Assembly (NCBI GenBank): GCA_012842725.1
Contig: DUSG01000240.1
Location: 1-5,002 of the forward strand
DNA: 5,002 nucleotides
DNA from: Clostridiales bacterium
Lineage (GTDB): Bacteria; Bacillota; Clostridia; Lutisporales; Lutisporaceae
Reading direction: 5' to 3'
Part shown: positions 1 through 4,860 of the stretch, piece by piece
Layout of the letters: each line of letters starts with the position of its first letter
How positions within the stretch are numbered: position 1 is the stretch's first letter
Notes under the pieces: model-generated
Database searches by the model: none
Told to the model about the DNA's origin: nothing
Seen by the model: the letters and a program-made list of their open reading frames with translations, nothing else
Made by a program: the position numbers and the translations under genes

Positions 1-18
1 ATATACATGCTTGCAATA

Positions 19-47
19 TTGAAGCAAAAGTTGCTAATTGATATAAT
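19..47 (+). promoter_or_regulatory. Sigma-A-type promoter with extended -10, upstream of the M20 hydrolase
   Basis: The -35 TTGAAG (19-24) and a perfect -10 TATAAT (42-47) are separated by 17 bases, and TG at 39-40 gives the extended -10 pattern TGnTATAAT. Transcription would start near 53-55 and leave an untranslated leader of about 70 bases. No known riboswitch or T-box fold was recognised in that leader. Small inverted repeats overlap the -35 and the spacer (AGCAA at 23-27 with TTGCT at 31-35; CAATATTG at 14-21), so a repressor site is possible but unproven. Confidence 0.7.
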
Positions 48-123
48 TTTAGTAATCTACCGACTGCCATTATGGAAGCAATATAACTGTAAGTATTATG
101 CAAAATAAAGGAGTGAATATATA

Positions 124-1293
124 ATGGATTTTTACAAAAAAGCTTTAGAAGACAAGGAATTGCTGTCAAAAATCAGAAGGGAATTTCATCAGCATCCTGA
201 ATTGGGTTTTGAAGAATATGAAACATCCGGAAAAATAAAACAGTACTTGAGTGAATGGGGAATTGAATATACAACAGTAGCAAAAACAGGCATTAAAGCT
301 GTTATAAGAGGAAAAGGTAACAAAACTGTAGCATTAAGGGCAGATATGGATGCTCTTCCCATACAGGATAAAAAAGAATGTGAATATAAATCAAAAATAG
401 CCGGCAAGATGCATGCTTGTGGTCACGATGCCCATGTGGCGATACTTCTTGGTGTTGCAAAGATATTGAAAAGCATTGAGAAGGAACTTGACGGCAATGT
501 GGTTCTTTTGTTTGAACCGGCTGAAGAAACTGTAGGTGGAGCCAGTTTCATGATAGAAGAAGGAGTATTGGAAAATCCTCATGTAGATGCAGTTATCGGT
601 CTTCATGTAGATGACAGTTTAAAATGCGGTACAATAGGAGTAAAGTCCGGTGTCATGAATGCGGCTTCAAATACCTTTGTCATAAAAATAAAGGGTAAAG
701 GCTCCCATGGGGCTTATCCTCACATGGGAATAGACCCCATAACCATAAGCTGCAATGTGATAAATACATTGCAAACACTGGTAAGCAGAGAGACGTCTCC
801 TACTGAACCGATAGCATTGACTGTAGGCTCAATACACGGTGGTACTGTAGATAATGTTATACCTGATGAAGTGGAAATAAAAGGAACTATAAGAACTCTC
901 AGCAGTAATCACAGGCGAGTTATGGAAACAAGACTCAGGGAAGTGGTAGAAGGAGTAACAACTGCTATGAGGGGAAAGGCTGAAATAGAAATAGTAGAAG
1001 GATATCCTTGCCTTATTAACGATGATTCCATGACCAAATTTTTATGCAAGACGGCTTCTGAAATAATCGGGGAAGATAAGATAATAAAGCTGGAACATCC
1101 AGGATTGGGGGTAGAAAGCTTTGCCTACTTCTCAATGGAAAGACCTTCGGTTTATTACACGTTAGGTTGCCGAAATGAAGAGAAAGGTATCATCTATCCT
1201 CTACACAACAGTCTGTTTGATATAGATGAAGACTGCTTACCGTTAGGTGCAGCTTTACAGGCTCTATTGGTGTATAGATTTCTCAAAAGTTGA
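124..1293 (+). CDS. M20 family metallopeptidase / N-acyl-amino-acid amidohydrolase
   Basis: This is a cytoplasmic zinc-type amidohydrolase of the M20D group (hippurate hydrolase, N-acetyl-diaminopimelate deacetylase, IAA-amino-acid hydrolase relatives). Members cleave the acyl group from N-acylated amino acids or peptides. The N-terminal FHQHPELGFEE (21-31) and ALRADMDALPI (70-80) are family signatures. Metal ligands fit C99 and H101 in HACGHD, E135 in FEPAEE, H161 in GLHV and H361 in LHNSLFD. The smaller dimerisation domain spans roughly 180-295 and includes GKGSHGAYPH (191-200). At 389 residues it is full length with no signal peptide. The ATG is preceded by AAGGAG (108-113) with 10 bases of spacing. 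It has its own promoter and no visible partner gene. The substrate cannot be read from sequence; no dap or other lysine-pathway gene is nearby, so a diaminopimelate role is not favoured over general peptide or amino-acid scavenging. Confidence 0.93.
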   Translation: MDFYKKALEDKELLSKIRREFHQHPELGFEEYETSGKIKQYLSEWGIEYTTVAKTGIKAVIRGKGNKTVALRADMDALPIQDKKECEYKSKIAGKMHACGHDAHVAILLGVAKILKSIEKELDGNVVLLFEPAEETVGGASFMIEEGVLENPHVDAVIGLHVDDSLKCGTIGVKSGVMNAASNTFVIKIKGKGSHGAYPHMGIDPITISCNVINTLQTLVSRETSPTEPIALTVGSIHGGTVDNVIPDEVEIKGTIRTLSSNHRRVMETRLREVVEGVTTAMRGKAEIEIVEGYPCLINDDSMTKFLCKTASEIIGEDKIIKLEHPGLGVESFAYFSMERPSVYYTLGCRNEEKGIIYPLHNSLFDIDEDCLPLGAALQALLVYRFLKS

Positions 1294-1341
1294 TACGTAT
1301 TTTAAATAAGACTTGCTGAAAATGTTGATTTTGGCTATATA

Positions 1342-1370
1342 TTTACAATCATGAGGGAATACTATACAAT
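1342..1370 (+). promoter_or_regulatory. Sigma-A-type promoter of the zinc-binding lipoprotein gene
   Basis: The -35 TTTACA (1342-1347) and -10 TACAAT (1365-1370) are separated by exactly 17 bases. The predicted start, about 6-8 bases after the -10, falls at 1376-1378, inside the 7-1-7 palindrome, so a bound repressor would block initiation. The 5' untranslated leader would be only about 30 bases. Confidence 0.65.
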
Positions 1371-1407
1371 ATAAATGCAAATCATTTGCAAAATGGAGGT
1401 ATAGTAT
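1359..1407. repeat. Concentric outer inverted repeat around the zinc-operator palindrome
   Basis: ATACTATAC (1359-1367) and GTATAGTAT (1399-1407) are perfect 9-base inverted copies. Their centre of symmetry is base 1383, exactly the centre of the inner 7-1-7 palindrome, with 8 unpaired bases on each side between the inner and outer arms. The left arm overlaps the -10 box and the right arm overlaps the end of the Shine-Dalgarno site and the start codon. It could be a second protein contact or an RNA stem on read-through transcripts; chance is not excluded. Confidence 0.6.
1376..1390. promoter_or_regulatory. Perfect 7-1-7 palindrome, candidate Zur (Fur-family) operator
   Basis: TGCAAAT (1376-1382), one C, then ATTTGCA (1384-1390) is a perfect 15-base inverted repeat. 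The 7-1-7 layout is that of Fur, PerR and Zur boxes in Firmicutes (for example the B. subtilis Zur box TCGTAAT-N-ATTACGA), although the base sequence differs from that consensus. It lies at the predicted transcription start of a zinc-uptake receptor gene, where a zinc-responsive repressor would be expected. Assignment to Zur is inference from position and architecture. Confidence 0.55.
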
Positions 1408-2335
1408 GAAAAAAATCGTAATGCTGGTATTAATTATAGCGGCAATCTTTGCAGCAACATCTTGTACATATGATGCATCCGATAAGACTTTAAATGAGGG
1501 AGAGGCAGACAAATTAAAGATATACACCAGCTTCTATCCAATGTATTTTATCACCAAGGAAATAGCTAAGGATAAAGCAGACGTTATGAATATGATACCG
1601 GCAGGAGTGGAACCTCATGATTGGGAACCAACACTAAAAACAATGACCGAGCTACAGAAAAGCGATTTATTCATATATAACGGAGCCGGTATGGAGCGCT
1701 GGGCAGACAGAGTTATAGGAAATCTTGATAAGAATAAAACCCTGGTGGTAGAAGCAAGTAGAGGTATTGAACTTATAGGCTCTGAAGATGGACACGAAGA
1801 TGATGACCATGGTGATTATGACCCTCATGTATGGGTAAGTCCCGTAAATCTGAAAAAGGAAGCATTAAATGTACTGAATGCCTTGATAGAAAAAGATAAA
1901 GAGAATGAACAATTCTACAGAGATAATTATGAAAAACTTGCTGCTAGCCTTATGAAGCTGGATGCTGATATCAGGGATGCCGTTAAGAATTTTAGGAGCA
2001 ATATAATCGTTACTTCCCATGAGGCTTTTGGTTACTTTGCTAAGGAATACGGACTGACTCAGATACCCATAAGAGGAGTATCTCCTCAGCAAGAGCCCAG
2101 CCCTGCAAAAATAATTGAAATTGTAAAGCTGTGCAGGGAAAACAATGTAAAATATATTTTTGTTGAAAAATTTGTGAATCCTAAATACTCAGAAACCATT
2201 GCTAGAGAAATTGGGGGAGAAGTTCTTACTCTAAATGCAGCCCATGGTCTGACGGAGGAAGAAGAAAAAGCAGGTAAGGACTATATATCCATAATGTATG
2301 AGAATCTTGAAAACCTGAAAAAAGCCTTAGAATAA
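1406..2335 (+). CDS. znuA: Zinc ABC transporter substrate-binding lipoprotein (ZnuA/AdcA family)
   Basis: This is an extracytoplasmic, membrane-anchored metal receptor of the cluster 9 (TroA/ZnuA) family that captures zinc for an ABC importer. A lipoprotein signal (hydrophobic 4-17, lipobox ATSC) puts the lipidated cysteine at C20. Metal ligands fit H71 in GVEPHDWEPT, H141 in DPHVW and H205 in TSHEAFGYFA. The usual acidic fourth-ligand region reads LNAAHGLT, with H280 at the spot where AdcA-type proteins often have Glu. A short His/Asp/Glu loop (129-141, GHEDDDHGDYDPH) corresponds to the longer His-rich loop of ZnuA. At 309 residues it is normal length. The ATG follows TGGAGGT (1394-1400) by 5 bases. 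No permease or ATPase gene adjoins it, so its transporter must be encoded elsewhere. A Zur-like palindrome at the promoter supports zinc over manganese, as does GVEPHDWEPT. The symbol is a family name; adcA would serve equally. Confidence 0.93.
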   Translation: MKKIVMLVLIIAAIFAATSCTYDASDKTLNEGEADKLKIYTSFYPMYFITKEIAKDKADVMNMIPAGVEPHDWEPTLKTMTELQKSDLFIYNGAGMERWADRVIGNLDKNKTLVVEASRGIELIGSEDGHEDDDHGDYDPHVWVSPVNLKKEALNVLNALIEKDKENEQFYRDNYEKLAASLMKLDADIRDAVKNFRSNIIVTSHEAFGYFAKEYGLTQIPIRGVSPQQEPSPAKIIEIVKLCRENNVKYIFVEKFVNPKYSETIAREIGGEVLTLNAAHGLTEEEEKAGKDYISIMYENLENLKKALE

Positions 2336-2391
2336 CATAAGGGCATGAAAACATAAACTATGTACAATACATTATATCTTATGGAGGTTTT

Positions 2392-2880
2392 ATGATAAAA
2401 GTAGGCGTAATCTCTGATACTCATATACCGACCCGGGCTAAAGCATTACCCGATTTTGTATTTGAAACCTTTTCCGGAGTTAATTATATTCTACATGCGG
2501 GAGATTTATTAACGGAAAACGTGATAACCGATTTGGAAACATTGGCACCGGTATATGCAGTAGCAGGAAATAACGACAGCTTTGAAATATATGAAAAATA
2601 CGGGAACAGAAGAATCATTGAAATTGGCAATAAGAGAATAGGCTTGACCCATGGGTATGGACGCTATAAAACCCATTTAAATGCCTATGATGAATTTTCA
2701 GGAGACATGGTTGACTGCATAGTATTCGGGCATAGCCATGCACCTTTTAATGAAACAATAAACGGAATACTGCTTTTTAATCCCGGATCTCCGACTGACA
2801 GAAGATTTCAACCTAAGTTTTCATTGGGAATGTTATATATTGATGATAAAATAGAAGGCCAGCTGCTGTATTTTGCTTGA
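2392..2880 (+). CDS. YfcE/YsnB-type metallophosphoesterase
   Basis: This is a small cytoplasmic calcineurin-like phosphodiesterase with a two-metal centre. All family motifs are present in order: D9 and H11 in SDTH, D38 in HAGD, N60 in AGNND, H87 in THG, and H114 and H116 in FGHSH. The GNND form, rather than GNHE, is usual for the YfcE branch, whose members act on artificial phosphodiesters such as bis-pNPP; the natural substrate is generally unknown. The 162-residue length matches the family. The start is supported by GGAGG (2383-2387) 4 bases upstream. Only 56 bases separate it from the zinc lipoprotein gene, with no terminator visible, so it may be co-transcribed from that promoter; a -10-like TACAAT (2363-2368) has no good -35. 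The B. subtilis homologue ysnB lies at the other end of the gerM-rph-rdgB cluster, so this copy appears relocated or duplicated. Confidence 0.92.
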   Translation: MIKVGVISDTHIPTRAKALPDFVFETFSGVNYILHAGDLLTENVITDLETLAPVYAVAGNNDSFEIYEKYGNRRIIEIGNKRIGLTHGYGRYKTHLNAYDEFSGDMVDCIVFGHSHAPFNETINGILLFNPGSPTDRRFQPKFSLGMLYIDDKIEGQLLYFA

Positions 2881-2895
2881 CTTAAATAAATGAAT

Positions 2896-2924
2896 ATAGA
2901 ATAGAGCCCCCTAATATATATAAT
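2896..2924 (+). promoter_or_regulatory. Possible promoter of the GerMN lipoprotein gene
   Basis: A perfect TATAAT lies at 2919-2924, in the right place for a start near 2931. The hexamer 17 bases upstream (ATAGAA, 2896-2901) is a poor -35, so either an activator or an alternative sigma factor would be needed. A good TTGACT (2877-2882) overlaps the upstream stop codon but has no -10 at 16-18 bases. B. subtilis gerM is sporulation controlled; a GAATATA (2892-2898) resembles a sigma-E -35, but no matching -10 was found. Weak call. Confidence 0.3.
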
Positions 2925-2942
2925 ATAGAACTTTTAAGGGGG
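2907..2942 (+). promoter_or_regulatory. Inverted repeat covering the gerM ribosome binding site
   Basis: CCCCCT (2907-2912) is perfectly complementary to AGGGGG (2937-2942). The right arm is the core of the Shine-Dalgarno region for the TTG start at 2950. Five G-C pairs would hold the site closed in any mRNA that includes the left arm, i.e. read-through from the upstream gene. A transcript beginning near 2931 would lack that arm and leave the site open. It is not a terminator, since no T-run follows. Confidence 0.5.
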
Positions 2943-2949
2943 TGAAAGA

Positions 2950-4002
2950 TTGAAAAGGAAACTATTAATCGCAGTAATTGCTTTATTATGCATATCACTT
3001 GCGGCATGCACCAATCCATTGGTTTCTTTAAGAGAATTTTTCAATAAAAAGGCTGAAGTAAATGAAATGCCAATGGAAGATGAAAAAGAAGAGGAAAAAA
3101 CAGAGGATTTAAGCGAAGTAGCATCTAAACAGCCTGAGGACACAATTGCTACAGTATTATATTATAAGGACTATGATAATCTTTTAGTTCCTGTCATGAG
3201 ATATATACCTAAAGGAGATTTAGGGATAGCAAAGGCTGCAGTAAAAGGCATAATCTACAGTCCTGAACTGATGGAAGACTTGAAACCTACGGGTTTACTG
3301 CCTACCTTGCCTCAGGGGACAAAAATAAACGGCGCAGTGATAAAAGAGGATGGATTAGCCATAATTGATTTTTCTCAGGAATTTCTTAATTTTGATACCA
3401 AAGAGGGTGAAGCATTAGGAGTTAAAGCTTTGGTATATACTTTGACAGAATTTCCAAATATCAATGCAGTAGAAATAAGGGTAGACGGGAAAACTATAGA
3501 TGAAATGCCCTACGGAACAAAAATAGGAGGACCTTTAAAAAGAACTGAAATCAATCTAGTAAAACCTGAAAATTTGAGTGATAAACTATCGAAGGTTATG
3601 GTATACTATCAAAAGAAGGGAAGAGGCAATTACTCATATTTTGTTCCTTTGACAAAGCTGGTATCAGGATATACCAACAGCGCTGAAGCTGCTTTGACTG
3701 AACTTTTGGAAGGTCCTGAAGTAGATGTAGGCCTTGAAAATCCGTTCCCCAAAGGAACAAATCTTTTAGGTGTGGAAGTAAGTGATGGCATAGCTTTTGT
3801 TAATTTTTCTGAAGAAATACTGGATACCGGTTCTCCTGCTGAAGAAAGGGCTATTTTGAAATCAATAATTTTAACCCTTAAAGAATTTCCTGCAATTAAA
3901 AAAGTCAGGATTTTTGTAGATGGGAAAACAGTAGAAAACTCAAACAGCATAGGCTCAGATGAATACATAGATGTACCGGTATTTGTAAACTTTTACGAAT
4001 AG
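2950..4002 (+). CDS. gerM: GerMN-domain lipoprotein, probable sporulation/germination protein GerM
   Basis: This is an exported lipoprotein with two tandem GerMN (sporulation and spore germination) domains. The signal peptide has KRK at 2-4, a hydrophobic core and a textbook lipobox LAAC, placing the lipidated cysteine at C20. An acidic, flexible linker covers about 37-64 (11 Glu/Asp within 38-54). Domain 1 (about 66-195) and domain 2 (about 213-350) are visible duplicates: LPQGTKINGAVIKEDGLAII and FPKGTNLLGVEVSDGIAFVN, then EFPNINAVEIRVDGKT (167-182) and EFPAIKKVRIFVDGKT (312-327). B. subtilis GerM has this architecture, is needed for sporulation and helps assemble the SpoIIQ-SpoIIIA complex across the intermembrane space. 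The start is TTG, set by the GGGGGTG Shine-Dalgarno region (2938-2944); an overlapping GTG at 2943 runs straight into a stop. Neighbouring rph and rdgB match the Bacillus arrangement. The domain call is firm; the sporulation role is inferred, since GerMN also occurs in non-sporulation lipoproteins. Confidence 0.88.
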   Translation: MKRKLLIAVIALLCISLAACTNPLVSLREFFNKKAEVNEMPMEDEKEEEKTEDLSEVASKQPEDTIATVLYYKDYDNLLVPVMRYIPKGDLGIAKAAVKGIIYSPELMEDLKPTGLLPTLPQGTKINGAVIKEDGLAIIDFSQEFLNFDTKEGEALGVKALVYTLTEFPNINAVEIRVDGKTIDEMPYGTKIGGPLKRTEINLVKPENLSDKLSKVMVYYQKKGRGNYSYFVPLTKLVSGYTNSAEAALTELLEGPEVDVGLENPFPKGTNLLGVEVSDGIAFVNFSEEILDTGSPAEERAILKSIILTLKEFPAIKKVRIFVDGKTVENSNSIGSDEYIDVPVFVNFYE

Positions 4003-4011
4003 AAGTTGATA

Positions 4012-4042
4012 CCACTTGGGTTAACTCAAGTGGGTTTTATTT
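4012..4042 (+). terminator. Intrinsic terminator (or attenuator) between gerM and rph
   Basis: CCACTTG (4012-4018) pairs with CAAGTGG (4027-4033). A further G-T wobble (4019/4026) and a G-C pair (4020/4025) complete a 9-base-pair stem with a TTAA tetraloop. TTTTATTT (4035-4042) follows after one base. It begins 9 bases after the gerM stop codon. The stem is moderately strong and the T-run is interrupted by one A, so partial read-through into rph is plausible. Confidence 0.82.
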
Positions 4043-4066
4043 AAAAACATAAGTTTAATGAGCATG

Positions 4067-4072
4067 AAAGGA
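4067..4072 (+). promoter_or_regulatory. Ribosome binding site that fixes the rph start at 4081
   Basis: AAAGGA ends at 4072, leaving 8 bases before the ATG at 4081. The other in-frame ATG, at 4072, overlaps this site and so could not use it. No other purine-rich site lies at a workable distance before 4072. Confidence 0.75.
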
Positions 4073-4080
4073 TGAAAAAT

Positions 4081-4860
4081 ATGGAGAGAATTGATGGTAG
4101 AAGTCTAGACCAGTTGAGACCTGTTAAGATTACAAGACACTATCTAAAGCATGCAGAAGGTTCTGTTCTCATTGAAATGGGAGATACGAAAGTTATCTGT
4201 TCAGCCAGTGTAGAAGATAAAGTGCCTCCTTTTCTCAAAGGTCAGGGAAAAGGTTGGATAACCGGAGAATATGGCATGCTTCCTCGTTCTACGGAAATAA
4301 GAAGAGTCAGAGATTCCAATAAGGGTAAGATTGACGGAAGGACTGCAGAGATTCAGAGACTTATAGGAAGAGCATTGAGATCAGTGGTTGATTTAGATGC
4401 ACTAGGTGAGATGACTGTTTTCATAGATTGCGATGTTATACAGGCTGACGGAGGAACCAGAACCGCCTCAATAACGGGTGCATTTGTAGCTTTGGTAGAT
4501 GCTTTTAATAAACTGAAAAACCAAGGAAAATTATCAAAAATTCCGATAAACAATTTTGTTGCAGCTGTCAGCGTTGGAATAAAAGACGATACGGTAATGC
4601 TTGATTTAAACTATGATGAAGATTCAACATGCCAGGTAGACATGAACATCGTTATGACTGAAAACGGACAACTGGTGGAAATTCAGGGAACCGGAGAAGC
4701 AAAACCATTCTCGAGAGAAGAGATGGAACAAATGCTGGCATATGGAGAAAAAGGCATAATGGAATTGATAAAGATACAAAGAGAATGTCTGGGTGAGTTG
4801 GCGGAATTGATTGGAGTTGAAGAAGATGGAAGTAGTAGCAGCAACCAACAACAGGCATAA
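4081..4860 (+). CDS. rph: Ribonuclease PH
   Basis: RNase PH is a phosphate-dependent 3'-to-5' exoribonuclease that trims tRNA precursors and other RNAs in the cytoplasm, releasing nucleoside diphosphates; it forms a hexameric ring. The protein (259 residues from the 4081 start) opens with RIDGRSLDQLRPVKI (3-17), shows GEYGMLPRST (62-71), GRTAEIQRLIGRALR (86-100) and the phosphate-binding GGTRTASITGA (124-134). The conserved acidic segment LDLNYDEDS (174-182), with D175 and D181, is in place, so it should be active. It is somewhat longer than the E. coli and B. subtilis enzymes (about 240) because of a low-complexity tail, GSSSSNQQQA, encoded where the gene overlaps rdgB. An ATG at 4072 would add three residues but fits its Shine-Dalgarno site badly. 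No convincing promoter lies between the terminator and the gene; only a lone TTTAAT (4054-4059) is seen, so expression may depend on read-through. Confidence 0.97.
   Translation: MERIDGRSLDQLRPVKITRHYLKHAEGSVLIEMGDTKVICSASVEDKVPPFLKGQGKGWITGEYGMLPRSTEIRRVRDSNKGKIDGRTAEIQRLIGRALRSVVDLDALGEMTVFIDCDVIQADGGTRTASITGAFVALVDAFNKLKNQGKLSKIPINNFVAAVSVGIKDDTVMLDLNYDEDSTCQVDMNIVMTENGQLVEIQGTGEAKPFSREEMEQMLAYGEKGIMELIKIQRECLGELAELIGVEEDGSSSSNQQQA

Noticed and set aside
54..123. Riboswitch or T-box leader before the M20 gene
   Set aside because: The leader is about 70 bases with only a tiny 4-1-4 repeat (CCATTATGG, 67-75), and it has no T-box sequence, terminator or known aptamer core.
1315..1335. Hairpin AAAAT-GTTG-ATTTT with short GC/GGC flanks after the M20 gene, as a possible terminator
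   Set aside because: The core is five A-T pairs, the flank needs a bulge and a wobble, and the following bases (TATATATTT) are not a T-run. Too weak to call.
2892..2920. Sigma-E-like promoter for gerM (GAATATA at 2892-2898)
   Set aside because: The -35-like element is present, but no acceptable CATACAAT-like -10 lies 14-15 bases downstream.
2943..2951. GTG at 2943 as an alternative gerM start
   Set aside because: Its frame reads GTG AAA GAT TGA and stops at once; the TTG at 2950 is the only workable start with the Shine-Dalgarno.
3630..3968. 112-residue minus-strand open frame opposite gerM
   Set aside because: It mirrors the second GerMN domain, has no recognisable motif, and no other minus-strand gene exists in the window.
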